A stretch of 64,000 nucleotides of DNA from Halalkalicoccus sp. NIPERK01 (GTDB lineage Archaea > Halobacteriota > Halobacteria > Halobacteriales > Halalkalicoccaceae): positions 76,081-140,080 of the forward strand of contig NZ_JASVVV010000004.1 of NCBI RefSeq assembly GCF_030287405.1, given 5' to 3'. Under the pieces are notes generated by a model, which made no database searches, was not told the origin of the DNA, and worked only from the letters and a program-made list of their open reading frames with translations. The translations under genes were made by a program, and so were the position numbers. Every line of letters begins with the position of its first letter. The first letter of the stretch is position 1. Shown here one piece after another: positions 8,790 through 18,312 of this stretch.

Positions 8790-9623
8790 CTACTCGGGGA
8801 TCGATTCGAAAAAGCCCGACAGGCGATCGTTGACGGGGCGAGAGCGCTCGATCCACACCCCGTGGCCCGCCCCCTCGTAAACCTCGCGGGTCGCCTTCGG
8901 GAGCCCCTCGGCGAGTAGGCGGGCGTTCTGGACGGGGACGATCCCGTCGTCCTCGCCGTGGAGGACGAGCGCCGGAACTGTCACCTCGTAGAGCCAGTCG
9001 CTCGCGTCGAAGGTCTCGAAGGCGGCGTTCTGTGCCTCCCAGCCCGCGCGCGCGGCGTCGCCCGCCGCGCGCCACTCGACGATTCCCTCGATCACGTCGG
9101 GGTGCTCGGAGACGAAGTCATCGGAAAGGAGCGCCGAGAGCGAGTCCCGCAGCGCCTCGGGGTCGGTAGGCGGCGCGAACAGCTCCTCCCGGGCCCCCTC
9201 GGGCAGGTCCGCTCGCGGCCCGCCGGGGCTCGTCCCGATCAGCGTGAGGCTCCGCGCGCGCCCGTACTCGCGGGCGTACTGGAGCGCGACCATCCCGCCC
9301 AGCCCGGCACCGACGAGGTGCACACGAGGGGAGCCGTGATCCGCGAGGACGGCCTCCAGATCGGCAGCGAAGTCCCCGACCAAGTAGGGACCCGGCGGTG
9401 CGTCCGAACGGCCGGTCCCCCGCATATCGTAGACGAGGGCCTCGTAGGGACCGGCGAGTGCGGCGTGCTGCCAGCCCCACTGCCACGCGCCGAGTCCGAT
9501 ATCGCCGAGAAATGCCACCGTTTCACCCTCGCAGTCGACTTCGTAGTACAGCGAAACCCCCTCGCGGTGTGCGCTCGCCATCACCGACGGTATCGTCCGG
9601 CGCAGGGTAAGGTGCTCGGTCAT
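8790..9623 (-). CDS. alpha/beta hydrolase family protein lacking the canonical nucleophile
   Basis: A 277-residue alpha/beta-hydrolase fold. The sequence order is an oxyanion-side strand, YDMRGTGRSD, the nucleophile elbow, PALVLHGEDDGIVPV with the acid Asp, and GAGHGVWIERS with the catalytic His. The elbow reads VGAGLGGMV: where the family has Ser (G-x-S-x-G), this protein has Gly encoded by GGG. It may be an inactive or non-classical member, or use another residue. ATG 9623 is chosen because a TAAATTTA element lies about 24 bases upstream; a second Met at residue 15 is the alternative. Confidence 0.8.
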   Translation of the reverse strand: MTEHLTLRRTIPSVMASAHREGVSLYYEVDCEGETVAFLGDIGLGAWQWGWQHAALAGPYEALVYDMRGTGRSDAPPGPYLVGDFAADLEAVLADHGSPRVHLVGAGLGGMVALQYAREYGRARSLTLIGTSPGGPRADLPEGAREELFAPPTDPEALRDSLSALLSDDFVSEHPDVIEGIVEWRAAGDAARAGWEAQNAAFETFDASDWLYEVTVPALVLHGEDDGIVPVQNARLLAEGLPKATREVYEGAGHGVWIERSRPVNDRLSGFFESIPE

Positions 9624-9642
9624 TGATTCACGAACGATGATC

Positions 9643-9650
9643 TAAATTTA
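9643..9650 (-). promoter_or_regulatory. TATA-like element before the alpha/beta hydrolase gene
   Basis: The palindromic TAAATTTA lies about 24 bases before the ATG at 9623, inside the AT-rich divergent region between the hydrolase and the MFS gene. The same AT-rich stretch may also serve the rightward transporter. Confidence 0.45.
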
Positions 9651-9715
9651 CAATTATTGTAGATAAATCGAGGGATTCGTAACGATATGGTTCCGAGACA
9701 CGGAAACGATCGAAA

Positions 9716-11146
9716 ATGAGTGTACGAGACGGGGCGGGCCTCGTCGGAGATCGCAACCGATTCGTCGTGATCACCGCCGCGCTGGCCGCGCTGAACGGGC
9801 TGTTGTTCGGGTTCGACACCGGCGTCATCTCGGGGGCGCTGTTGTACATCGGTGAGACGTTCCCCGCCTTAGAGGAGTCGGCGTTCCTCGAGGGGGTGGT
9901 CGTCAGCGGCGCGCTGGTCGGGGCGGCCATCGGCGCGGCGATCGGCGGCCGACTCGCCGATCGAATCGGTCGGCGGCGGCTGATCATCCTCGGGGCGTGT
10001 ATATTCTTCGTCGGGTCGCTGGGAATGGCCACGGCCCAGAGCGTCGCGTGGCTCATCGCCGCGCGGGTGTTCAACGGGATCGCGATCGGCTTCGCCTCGA
10101 TCGTCGGGCCGCTCTATATCTCGGAGATCTCCCCGCCCGAGATCCGCGGCTCGCTCGTCTCGTTCAACCAACTGGCGATCACCAGCGGCATCCTCGTCTC
10201 GTACGTGGTGAATTACGCGCTGGCGAGCCAGGGGGCGTGGCGGCTCATGCTCGGGGCGGGGATGATCCCCGCCCTCGTGTTGCTCGCCGGGATGTACTTC
10301 ATGCCCGAGAGCCCCCGCTGGCTCGTCGAGCAGGGTCGGGAGGAGGAGGCCCGTTCGACGCTCTCGCGGATCAGGAGCGGGGCGGGTCTCGACGAGGAGA
10401 TCGCCGAGATGAAACGGATGGCGGCCGTCGAGGACGGCGATCTGGGCGAGTTGGTGAAACCGTGGATCCGCCCCGCGATGGTCGTCGGGATCGGCCTCGC
10501 GGTCTTTCAGCAGATCACCGGAATTAATACAGTCATCTACTACGCGCCGACCATCCTCGACTCGACCGGGTTCGGGAGCGTCGCCTCGATACTCGCCACC
10601 GTCGGCGTCGGCGTCATCAACGTCGCCATGACGGTCGTCGCCATCCTGCTTCTCGACCGGGTGGGCCGTCGGCCGCTGCTGATCGGCGGCATGGTCGGCA
10701 TGTTCGTCATGCTGATCGTGCTCGGCGGGGCCTTCTACCTGCCCGGGCTGGGCGGCGCGCTCGGGTACGTCGCGACCGGCAGCCTGATGCTCTACGTCGC
10801 CTTCTTCGCCATCGGCCTCGGGCCGGTGTTCTGGCTGCTCATCTCGGAGATCTACCCGCTCAACGTCCGCGGGACCGCGATGGGCGTCGCCACGGTCGTC
10901 AACTGGCTCGCGAACCTCGCGGTCGCCCAGCTGTTCCCACAGCTGTTCGAGCTGATCGGGCCCGCATTCACGTTCTGGCTGTTCGGCCTGCTGACCGCTG
11001 GGGCCGTCGTGTTCTCTCACTACGTCGTCCCCGAGACGAACGGCCGGACCTTAGAGGAGATCGAGGCCGACCTCCGCGAGACGGCGCTGGGAAGCGAGCA
11101 GCTATCGATGGCCGAGCGGGCCCGGGAGTCCGAAGCCGACGACTGA
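9716..11146 (+). CDS. sugar porter family MFS transporter
   Basis: A 476-residue, 12-helix major facilitator protein with sugar-porter signatures: GLLFGFDTGVISGAL in helix 1, RIGRRRLI between helices 2 and 3, PESPRWLVEQGR after helix 6, QQITGINTVIYYAPTI in helix 7, RVGRRPLL after helix 8, and PETNGRTLEEIE after helix 12. Such proteins usually import hexoses or related polyols by proton or sodium symport; the actual sugar cannot be read from sequence. It is a single gene, divergent from the hydrolase. Confidence 0.93.
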   Translation: MSVRDGAGLVGDRNRFVVITAALAALNGLLFGFDTGVISGALLYIGETFPALEESAFLEGVVVSGALVGAAIGAAIGGRLADRIGRRRLIILGACIFFVGSLGMATAQSVAWLIAARVFNGIAIGFASIVGPLYISEISPPEIRGSLVSFNQLAITSGILVSYVVNYALASQGAWRLMLGAGMIPALVLLAGMYFMPESPRWLVEQGREEEARSTLSRIRSGAGLDEEIAEMKRMAAVEDGDLGELVKPWIRPAMVVGIGLAVFQQITGINTVIYYAPTILDSTGFGSVASILATVGVGVINVAMTVVAILLLDRVGRRPLLIGGMVGMFVMLIVLGGAFYLPGLGGALGYVATGSLMLYVAFFAIGLGPVFWLLISEIYPLNVRGTAMGVATVVNWLANLAVAQLFPQLFELIGPAFTFWLFGLLTAGAVVFSHYVVPETNGRTLEEIEADLRETALGSEQLSMAERARESEADD

Positions 11147-11171
11147 GGCGAGAACTAGAAACCGATTCCGA

Positions 11172-11752
11172 TCAGTCGGGCCGCGTTCCCTCCGCTCGTT
11201 TCCGCTCAGCCTCGCGTTTCGCCTCCTCGATGAACTCCTCCTTGAACCCCTCGGTGAGGTCGTCTCGGCCCACTCCTCTAAGTCGTCGTTGTCGGTCAAC
11301 AGCATCCAGAGGCCGACGATCAGGAAGGCGGTGAGGATGCCGGGTGTGGCCATCCAGACGGTGTCTCTAACGAACGCCGGAGAAAGTAGGAAAGACCCAT
11401 ATGTATGTAGATTCTCAGGATTCCCCCCGAAAAACACGGATATTACAAATGGTATACCATATACGATTGAGATAGCCGGATAGAATATGAAACTCAATAA
11501 CGGTCCACCTCGAGCGAAGATGAACGCGATCGAGAAGTACGCGAAGCAAGCGACTCCGGCGATCGTTGCGGATTGTCGACGAAGAGCGGTCGCTTCGGGT
11601 GCTTCGGAAACCGCCACCTCGACACCGCCCATCAAGAGGTCGAGACTCGCGAAATAGACGCCAGCGCAGACGACCACTCCACCGATAGCGGTGAGCCCAT
11701 GTTCGAATGGTGACTGATCTGCGAACCCGTGGAACGTCGGTGGTATAGTCAT
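11172..11752 (-). pseudogene. multi-span membrane protein with a single-base frameshift near its 3' end
   Basis: The gene starts MTIPPTFHGFADQSPFEHG and encodes about four hydrophobic segments ending in TAFLIVGLWMLLTDNDD. After EEWAE, near 11261-11268, the open frame turns into Ser/Arg-rich sequence and would run to 11102, into the convergent transporter gene. One base further along, the alternative frame reads DLTEGFKEEFIEEAKREAE and stops at 11172, with normal haloarchaeal codons and clear of its neighbour. A one-base deletion is therefore likely. No family is recognised. Codons around 11370-11760 are lower in G+C than the flanks. Confidence 0.6.
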
Positions 11753-11764
11753 TTCAACCGATCA

Positions 11765-12766
11765 CTACGGCAGTGCTTCGATCGCATTTCTTATCTCTTT
11801 CTTGATGTTTTCGAGGATATATAGAAGTTCCTGCCGCTTCACGCTCGGTTCGCAGGTCGTGAGTGTATGTTCTATCGCGTCAGCTAGGTTTCGTGCCGCG
11901 TCCAATCGGTTGTTCACCGAATGTATCGGTTGACGTTCGTCCTCAAGATCGTCCGAGATCGACTCCAGCCGATGTTGGAGAGTTCGAACCTGATTTCTCA
12001 ACCCGTTACGTCGTTTCCGACCTTCCATCGAATCGAGCATAATTTCGAAGGATCCTACGAGCCGAGTCGTTTGATCGATGAGATTTCCTTTCGTGAGGAC
12101 GCGAACAGTGAATCGAAACCGGTCATTCGTCTCCCCGGTTGCCGTAACGAATACGGTGAAATCGCCGCCAGTAGACGGCGATAGCTCGACACGAATTGTG
12201 GCGGTCTCGTTTTTGCCGAGACTCTCGAGGACCGAGGGAGTCACCTTTGTCGGTATATCGCTTTCAGTATCGATGACGATCGAATCGGGATGGGAACGAC
12301 CGATGGTAGAGAGAGTTAACTCCATGCTGCCGACCGCACCTTTCGGAATTTCGATGTCCGGATCACCCCAGACGACCAATAACGGCGGTATTGGAGCGTC
12401 TGAAACGTCCGTTTCTAGCGCCGCTATCTTCTCCTTCGACTCTCGATATGCTTCGCTAACGGTATCGACGGATTTGATAAGCGTCGATGACGAATCCTCG
12501 CCCTGGACGTACGCGAGTGTCGACCGTTCGAGTTCGATACGCCGCTGTTCGAGTTCGGAGATCGTCTCGCGGTACTCACTCTTTGCATCGTCTCCATCCG
12601 AGTCATCTCTCAGTTGATCGAGAAGAACAGCAATCGTGTCGAATCGTCGATGTTCGAAGCGCTGCTGTTCAAGCACCGCGTCGAGACGTTCGGTCGATGC
12701 CATAACAGCGATTCGATCGTCGCGTTCGGCCGCTGCTCGTAGCGTGTCGAGTTCATCGGGAATCAT
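11765..12766 (-). CDS. unknown protein: coiled coil, Ig-like beta domain, coiled coil
   Basis: A 333-residue acidic protein. Residues 1 to about 110 are charged and heptad-like. About 115-215 form a beta-rich segment beginning GDPDIEIPKGAVGSMELTL and ending RFRFTVRVLTKG, resembling an Ig-like or CARDB-type sandwich (by pattern, not by match). About 220-333 is helical again, with RNQVRTLQHRLESISDDLED. No signal peptide or transmembrane segment is present. Its ATG overlaps the upstream membrane gene's stop by four bases, so the two are probably made together. Third codon positions are less G/C-biased than in neighbours, consistent with transfer. ATG 12766 is chosen for the overlap. Confidence 0.7.
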   Translation of the reverse strand: MIPDELDTLRAAAERDDRIAVMASTERLDAVLEQQRFEHRRFDTIAVLLDQLRDDSDGDDAKSEYRETISELEQRRIELERSTLAYVQGEDSSSTLIKSVDTVSEAYRESKEKIAALETDVSDAPIPPLLVVWGDPDIEIPKGAVGSMELTLSTIGRSHPDSIVIDTESDIPTKVTPSVLESLGKNETATIRVELSPSTGGDFTVFVTATGETNDRFRFTVRVLTKGNLIDQTTRLVGSFEIMLDSMEGRKRRNGLRNQVRTLQHRLESISDDLEDERQPIHSVNNRLDAARNLADAIEHTLTTCEPSVKRQELLYILENIKKEIRNAIEALP

Positions 12767-13086
12767 CGGCTCACCACCTGTTCGACGGGATCGAGTGCAA
12801 CGAGCTCGACGACGGCCTCGTCGTGTCGTTTCGCGGTCCAAACAAGAAAGGCAGTTCCGACGAAGGAGATCGAGACAGTCAACGCGAGGGAGATCGTCCC
12901 TAGCGCCGCAGCACAGGCCTTCAGTTTTGCTGCGATCACTGTCATGGCAGCACTGACCGCGAGACCAATACCCGTTGCTCCGACACAGATCCCAATTGTG
13001 AAAAGACCAAGAGATCCAATAGCAGTCAACAAACTGATTGATCCAGTACGATTTGCTTCATCCTTGGCTCTCCTCATCCCCTTCAC
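12763..13086 (-). CDS. small membrane protein with two or three hydrophobic segments
   Basis: A 107-residue protein: a basic N-terminus (KGMRRAKDEANR), hydrophobic runs around LLTAIGSLGLFTIGICVGA, GLAVSAAMTVIAAKL and LALTVSISFVGTAFLVW, then an acidic tail. The GTG at 13086 has GGAG nine bases before it; ATG 13077 is the alternative. The frame is also open and coding-like between the upstream stop at 13153 and this start. Codon composition drops in G+C right after the start. It overlaps the next gene by four bases, suggesting a functional pair (membrane anchor plus cytoplasmic coiled-coil protein). Function unknown. Confidence 0.6.
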   Translation of the reverse strand: MKGMRRAKDEANRTGSISLLTAIGSLGLFTIGICVGATGIGLAVSAAMTVIAAKLKACAAALGTISLALTVSISFVGTAFLVWTAKRHDEAVVELVALDPVEQVVSR

Positions 13087-13152
13087 GAACGCCAGCTCCG
13101 CGTGCCGGATCTCCTCACAGACCTGCTCCGAGGCCGTACCCCGCTCCTCGCT

Positions 13153-14781
13153 TCATTTCCCACGTAACGAACCGGCGTCGATCCCGTCGGAGACCGTCCC
13201 CATCGCGTCCTCGACGGCGACGTTCACCCCCGGGATCCCGACGTCGAGGTCGCCGACCGTCATCTCGGGGTCGAACTGGAACGTCCCGTAGAAGATCCGC
13301 TCGATCACGCCGGTGAACCTCTCACGGATCCGTCCCAGCGTCTCGAGCACCTTCTCGGGGAGGAGATCGACCGCGGCCTTGATCGAGGTGGAGAGCAGCT
13401 TCTCGCCGATCGCCTCGATGTCCGTTCGGTGCGTTTCGAGCAGGTCGGAGACCCGGCGTTCGATCCCGGCGAGCGCGCGATCCAGCTCCCGGCGTCGCGC
13501 GAGCGGGAGCACCGCCCGTCCGGTGATCGCGTCGAGGGTCCGACGCGCCATCGAGGCGATCGTCGAGAGGATCGACGCGATCCGTCGAGCCGCCCATCCC
13601 ATTCCCCGGAGCGTTCGGCCGGTGATCCGCCCCATGGCCTCGCCTAGCCCGAGGTCGACCGTGGCCCTCGCGATTCGTCGAACGGGTTCGACCCCGCTTT
13701 CGGTCGCCGCCGCGGTGACCTCCTCGGCGGCGACCATCCGGTCCAGCGCCCGCTCGTACTGCGTCCTCGTTTGCGCGTCGGCACGGTCGAGCCCGTCGTC
13801 CATCCCGTCGAGCAGCCGTTCGGCCCGCCGGTCGATCCGTTCGACGTTCCGGTCGTCGAGTACGCGTCCCGCCTCGGACCGGATCGACTCGATCAGCGTC
13901 GTCTTCCTCGCCACGAGCGAGCGGACGCGTTCGCTCGGATCGGGGCCGTTCGTTAGCGTCCGTCCCTCGCCCTCCTCGAGTTCGTAGTGGACCAGCCGCC
14001 CGTCGATCGCGGTCGCGTCGTTCACGTGAACCGCTTCGTCGGTGACGACGTACCGGTCGTACTCGACGCGCGTTCGCGTCCCGCTGTAGCGGCCCATGAC
14101 CCTGAACCGGCTGGCGGCCGTCCAGCCGCGGCCGTGGTAGTAGCTCCGACCGACGCGCCGTCCGTCGACGTACGCCGTGTACGTCCTCGCCCCCGCGTCG
14201 AGCACGACGCGGATACGGTGCCACCGACCGTCCTGTAGGTCGCCGCGGTAGACGACGTCGCTCCCGCCGAACGGGTTGCGAAACCACATGCCCCGCCCGG
14301 CGACGCCGTTCGTGAACGCTCGAAACCCGCGTGAGGCGCTGTTCTCGTCGTTGAACGCGTAGGCGAGGCCCCGACCGGAGCGATGTCGCCAGTGGAAGTC
14401 GATCGTCAGATCCCCCGCCGTTCCGGGGCGAGACCCCACGTCGACGCCGCCGCGGTCCTCGAGTTCCAGCGCGTGCTCGCTGCCGGTCCGCGGGGCGCCC
14501 GACGGGCGCCAGGCGTACCGCTCGGAAGCGACCCGCCCGTCGGGTCGGGACTCGGCTTCGTCGGCAGCCGTTCGCGTCGTGGTCCACGACGCGACGGTGA
14601 CCGTCGCCGCGGGCGCGTCCGCGCTCTCCGCCTGCCTCTCATCGATCGGGTTGCCGTAGTCGTCGACCGGTTCGGACGCGGCGACGGCGTTCACGCCACA
14701 GAGCAGGCCTCCCGCACCGAGCGCGCCGCCACAGCGGAGGAACCGCCGTCTGTTCACCATGGTATCGGATGATCGATCCAT
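13153..14781 (-). CDS. Tat-exported protein with a LamG/concanavalin-like domain and long helical C-terminus
   Basis: A 542-residue secreted protein. The N-terminus has NRRRFLRCGGALGAGGLL, a twin-arginine signal. Residues about 60-255 read as a laminin-G/concanavalin-like sandwich: LTIDFHWRHRSGRGLAYAF, a WHRIRVVLDAG strand and YTAYVDGRRVGRS are typical. The remaining part, about 270-500, is Arg/Glu-rich and helical, ending with a short beta-like tail FDPEMTVGDLDVGIPGV. LamG-type modules bind glycans or surface polymers, so a cell-surface role is plausible. The start may be ATG 14781 or ATG 14760. It heads the accessory cluster of co-directional genes. Confidence 0.7.
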   Translation of the reverse strand: MDRSSDTMVNRRRFLRCGGALGAGGLLCGVNAVAASEPVDDYGNPIDERQAESADAPAATVTVASWTTTRTAADEAESRPDGRVASERYAWRPSGAPRTGSEHALELEDRGGVDVGSRPGTAGDLTIDFHWRHRSGRGLAYAFNDENSASRGFRAFTNGVAGRGMWFRNPFGGSDVVYRGDLQDGRWHRIRVVLDAGARTYTAYVDGRRVGRSYYHGRGWTAASRFRVMGRYSGTRTRVEYDRYVVTDEAVHVNDATAIDGRLVHYELEEGEGRTLTNGPDPSERVRSLVARKTTLIESIRSEAGRVLDDRNVERIDRRAERLLDGMDDGLDRADAQTRTQYERALDRMVAAEEVTAAATESGVEPVRRIARATVDLGLGEAMGRITGRTLRGMGWAARRIASILSTIASMARRTLDAITGRAVLPLARRRELDRALAGIERRVSDLLETHRTDIEAIGEKLLSTSIKAAVDLLPEKVLETLGRIRERFTGVIERIFYGTFQFDPEMTVGDLDVGIPGVNVAVEDAMGTVSDGIDAGSLRGK

Positions 14782-14847
14782 GGCCCGGGCTGGGCTCGTT
14801 CCGGTATGTAAACGTTCGCGCGATTCGTCGACGAGAGGAGGGTCCGG

Positions 14848-17616
14848 CTACGCGTTCTGTACCTGTCGGAGGATCTCGGGGGCGGATTCGAGCGCCTCGT
14901 CGAGTTTCCCGGCGTCGGGACCGCCGCCCTGTGCGAAGTCGGGCGGGCCGCCGCCGCCGCCGCCGACCTGCGCGGCGAGCCGACCGACCACCTCGCCCGC
15001 GTTGATCGGGACGCCGTCGGGGACCGCGACGACGAACTTCGCGCCGTCGGCGCCGCTCCCGAGGACGGCGACCTTGCCCTCGCCGACGAGCGCGTTCGCG
15101 GTCGCCCGGAGTTCGTCGCTGTCGGCGTCGAGGCGCTGGATCACGACGGTCGCCTCGCCCAGTTCGACCTCCTCGCCCTCGCTCGTCCGAAGCGCGGCGA
15201 GTTCCTCCGTGAGCGCCTCGATCTCCTTGCCGCGCGCCTTCCACTCCTCGAAGAAGCGCTCGGCGGTGGCGGGTACCTCCGCGGGCGAGACGTCGAGGAC
15301 CGCCGCGGCCTCGTACAGCGAGTCCTCGGTCTCCTGGGTGGACTCGATCGCGGCCTCGCCCGCGGCGAAGACCAGCCGTTCGACCCCGTCCTGGATGCGC
15401 TCGGTCGTGAGCACCTTGATCGCACCGACGTCGCCGGTCCGCGAGACGTGGGTGCCGCCGCAGGCCTGAACGTCCTCCGCGACGTGGATCAGGCGGATGC
15501 GCTCTCCCGGCGGGATCCCGCCCTGATAGAGGTCGAAGCCGTGTTCGGCCTCGGCCTCGTTGCGGTGGGGCCACTCCTCGGTCACGGGGACGTTGTCACG
15601 GACGAGTCGGTTCGCGATCCGCTCGATCTCCTTCACCTCGTCCCTGTCGACCCGCTCGTAGTGGCGCACGTCCAGCCGGGCGCTCTCCGTGCCCTTCTGT
15701 GCGCCGGCCTGGCGGATGTGCTCGCCGAGCACCTCGCGGGCGGCGTGCCCGACGATGTGGGTCGCGGTGTGGTGGGCCATGAGGCTGCGCCGTCGCTCGG
15801 GGTCGATCCGCCCGCGGACGAACGCGCCCTTCTCGGGCTCCTGGCTCACCCGGTGGAGGACCACGCCCTCGCGCTCCTGAACGTCGGTGACGGCGTAGCT
15901 GCCGTCGTCGGTCGAGAGCGACCCGTGATCGGCGGGCTGACCGCCGCCCTCGGGGTAGAACATCGTCTGGTCGAGGACGACGTCGTAGCCCTCCGCCCGG
16001 TCGATCACGTCGAGGATCACCGCCTCGAACTCCGTTCGGGTCTGGTCCTCGTAGTAGAGCTTCTCCGTGTCCGGCAGGTCCGTGACGCGCTCGTCGCGCT
16101 CCTCGACGTCGACCATCGCCTCGCCCGCGTCGTGGCGTCCCGCGACCAGCGAGTAGAAGTCGTCGGGGACCTCCACGACTGCCCCGGCCTCCTCCGCGAT
16201 CTCCTCGACCATGTCGGGCTGGATGCCGTGCGAATCGTAGAGTTCGATCAGTTCCTCGGCCGGGATCGGCTCGTCGCGTTCGGCGTACTCCTCGGCGAGC
16301 CCCTCGACCCGCCGGCCGCCCCGCTCGAGGGTCTCGCGGTACTTCTCGACCTCCGTGCGCACGATGTCGCGGATCGTGTCGCGGTTCTCGTAGTCCAGCC
16401 GCTCGGCCTGCATGTCGACGAGTTCGTCGAGCGGGGCGTCGACGCCGACGGTGTCACACAGGCGTTTCGTCCGCCGGAGGACCATTCTGGTCAGGTAGCC
16501 CGTCGCGACGTTCGAGGGGACGATGCCGTCGCCGAGCATGTATGCTAGAGTACGGCAGTGGTCCGCGATGGCGTAGACGGCCTCCATGGGCTCCATCAGG
16601 GCTTCGAGGCGCTCTACGGGAACGCCGACGCTCCGGGCGATCTCGCCGCGGGCGCTCTCCATGTCCTCGGCCTCGTCGATGTCCATGTGGCCCGCAAGCT
16701 TCGAGGCGTCGTGGAGCAACTCGGCCTCCTCGTCGGTGTGTGAAATGCCGGCGTTGTCGGTGAGGAAGTCGATCATCTCGGGGTAGATCGCCTCGTATAC
16801 GGTAGGAGTTCCCTGGGACACCCACGTCCAGCGCTCCAGCCCGTAGCCCGTGTCGACGATGTAGGTGTCCATCTTCGAGTAGCGGTTGCCGTCCTTGAGT
16901 TCGTACTCGCCGTCGGGGTCCTGCTCCATCGACATGAAGACGAGGGTGGCGAGTTCCACCCCCCGGTAGATGACCTCGATGGCGGGTCCGGCGTTTCCGC
17001 CGCCGACCCACGGGTCCTCGATGTAGGTGACCTCGCCGGGATCGGCCCCGAGGGAGGTGAAAAAGTCGTCGCAGTACTCGACGGTCTCGTCCTTCCAGTA
17101 GACCTCGCCCTGGTACGCGTACTTCTCGGGGTCGTCGAGGTCCTCGCGGGCGTTGAACGCGTGGTGGGCCATCATCTCGAAGGCCATCGTGTGCCGCCCG
17201 GTCTTGCCGACGTTGTCGATGTCCTGCATCCGGATACACGGTTGCGAGATACACAGCGGGTTCGCCGGCGGCGGGGTCTTCCCCGAGGTGACGAGCGGCT
17301 GGAAGTCGTAAATGGAGGCCTGCGTCAGCAGGACGTCGTCGCGCCAGCGGTTGGCGGCGACGGGGTAGGGCTCGATCCGCTCGTGGTCGTTCTCCTCGAA
17401 AAACGAGAGGAAGTTCTCGCGCATCTCCTCCAGGGTGTACTCGCCCTCGAACCCGGGGTTGTCGATGAACGAGTAGTCGACACACGGGGGCTCCCCGCAC
17501 AGCACCTGCTCGTGATCGCGCGTCCAGAAGTGGGCCCCACACTCCGGACACTCCCGCCTGACGAAGTCGTTCTCCTCGAAGTAGTCGAGGCGGTATTCGG
17601 CCTCAAGCGCACTCAT
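14848..17616 (-). CDS. alaS: alanine--tRNA ligase
   Basis: A 922-residue class II synthetase that charges tRNA-Ala. The archaeal-type N-terminal extension holds a Cys-rich zinc element ([21 protein letters not shown]). The editing domain has the zinc-site histidines in [19 protein letters not shown] and the Cys/His of [16 protein letters not shown]. The C-terminal Ala domain ends with [16 protein letters not shown], conserved in AlaRS. ATG 17616 ([17 protein letters not shown]) is where family similarity begins; the in-frame upstream Met is rejected. It is a housekeeping gene with no obvious operon partners. Confidence 0.96.
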   Translation of the reverse strand: MSALEAEYRLDYFEENDFVRRECPECGAHFWTRDHEQVLCGEPPCVDYSFIDNPGFEGEYTLEEMRENFLSFFEENDHERIEPYPVAANRWRDDVLLTQASIYDFQPLVTSGKTPPPANPLCISQPCIRMQDIDNVGKTGRHTMAFEMMAHHAFNAREDLDDPEKYAYQGEVYWKDETVEYCDDFFTSLGADPGEVTYIEDPWVGGGNAGPAIEVIYRGVELATLVFMSMEQDPDGEYELKDGNRYSKMDTYIVDTGYGLERWTWVSQGTPTVYEAIYPEMIDFLTDNAGISHTDEEAELLHDASKLAGHMDIDEAEDMESARGEIARSVGVPVERLEALMEPMEAVYAIADHCRTLAYMLGDGIVPSNVATGYLTRMVLRRTKRLCDTVGVDAPLDELVDMQAERLDYENRDTIRDIVRTEVEKYRETLERGGRRVEGLAEEYAERDEPIPAEELIELYDSHGIQPDMVEEIAEEAGAVVEVPDDFYSLVAGRHDAGEAMVDVEERDERVTDLPDTEKLYYEDQTRTEFEAVILDVIDRAEGYDVVLDQTMFYPEGGGQPADHGSLSTDDGSYAVTDVQEREGVVLHRVSQEPEKGAFVRGRIDPERRRSLMAHHTATHIVGHAAREVLGEHIRQAGAQKGTESARLDVRHYERVDRDEVKEIERIANRLVRDNVPVTEEWPHRNEAEAEHGFDLYQGGIPPGERIRLIHVAEDVQACGGTHVSRTGDVGAIKVLTTERIQDGVERLVFAAGEAAIESTQETEDSLYEAAAVLDVSPAEVPATAERFFEEWKARGKEIEALTEELAALRTSEGEEVELGEATVVIQRLDADSDELRATANALVGEGKVAVLGSGADGAKFVVAVPDGVPINAGEVVGRLAAQVGGGGGGPPDFAQGGGPDAGKLDEALESAPEILRQVQNA

Positions 17617-17694
17617 GATACCGCTAGTGGCCAATCGGCGCGTAAAACTGTTGCGCAACACCCATCGGAATGGCCCGTCGGCCGGCGTCGGCCG

Positions 17695-18186
17695 TCAGGC
17701 CTCGATCCGGCCGTAGTCGAACCGCTCGCCCAGCGTCGCGAGTTCGTCGAGTGCGTCCTGTTCCTCGCGCATGTTCCGCTCGAGGGTGTCGGCGGCCTCG
17801 TCGAGGCCGAGCTGGTCGGCCATCGGGGTGAGGTTGCCGTAGCAGGCGATCTCGTAGTGCTCGGACTTCTGGCCGGCGGCGATGTTGAACCGGTCGAGCG
17901 CGCCCTCGCTCGGCTCCTTCTCGACGAACTCCTCGTGGGCCTCGATCATGCCCTCGACGACGGGGTCCTCCGCGGCCTCGGGCTCCCGGCCGACGGCCTC
18001 GAAGACCCCCTCGAGGCGCTCGACGTGCGTCTGGGTCTCCTCGCGGTGTTCGGCGAAGGCCTCCGCCAGTTCCTCCTCGCTGGAGGTGCTCTCGAGTTCC
18101 CCGAGGGCATCGAGCAGTCGCTGTTCGGTGTAGTAGACGTGCTGTAGCCCCTCGACGAACAGGTCCTCGGTGTTCTCGACTGTCAT
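17695..18186 (-). CDS. DUF892 (YciE-type) ferritin-like protein
   Basis: A 163-residue four-helix protein. MTVENTEDLFVEGLQHVYYTEQRLLDAL is the typical first helix of the YciE/DUF892 family, with Glu/His pairs repeated in HREETQTHVERLEGVF, MIEAHEEF and KSEHYEIACYG, which would form a ferritin-like di-metal site. Members are induced by stress in bacteria and haloarchaea, but the biochemical role is unresolved. The length is normal for the family. The ATG at 18186 is selected by similarity. Confidence 0.88.
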   Translation of the reverse strand: MTVENTEDLFVEGLQHVYYTEQRLLDALGELESTSSEEELAEAFAEHREETQTHVERLEGVFEAVGREPEAAEDPVVEGMIEAHEEFVEKEPSEGALDRFNIAAGQKSEHYEIACYGNLTPMADQLGLDEAADTLERNMREEQDALDELATLGERFDYGRIEA

Positions 18187-18312
18187 CGTGATCTCCGCGT
18201 GGGACGACACTCGGTATTTCAATAAACGGTCGGCTTGCACATGTGAGGTGGCCGTATTCCCCCGATTCGGCCGACGAAAACGTTGCGACTGACGGGCGAA
18301 GGGTTTTGAGAG

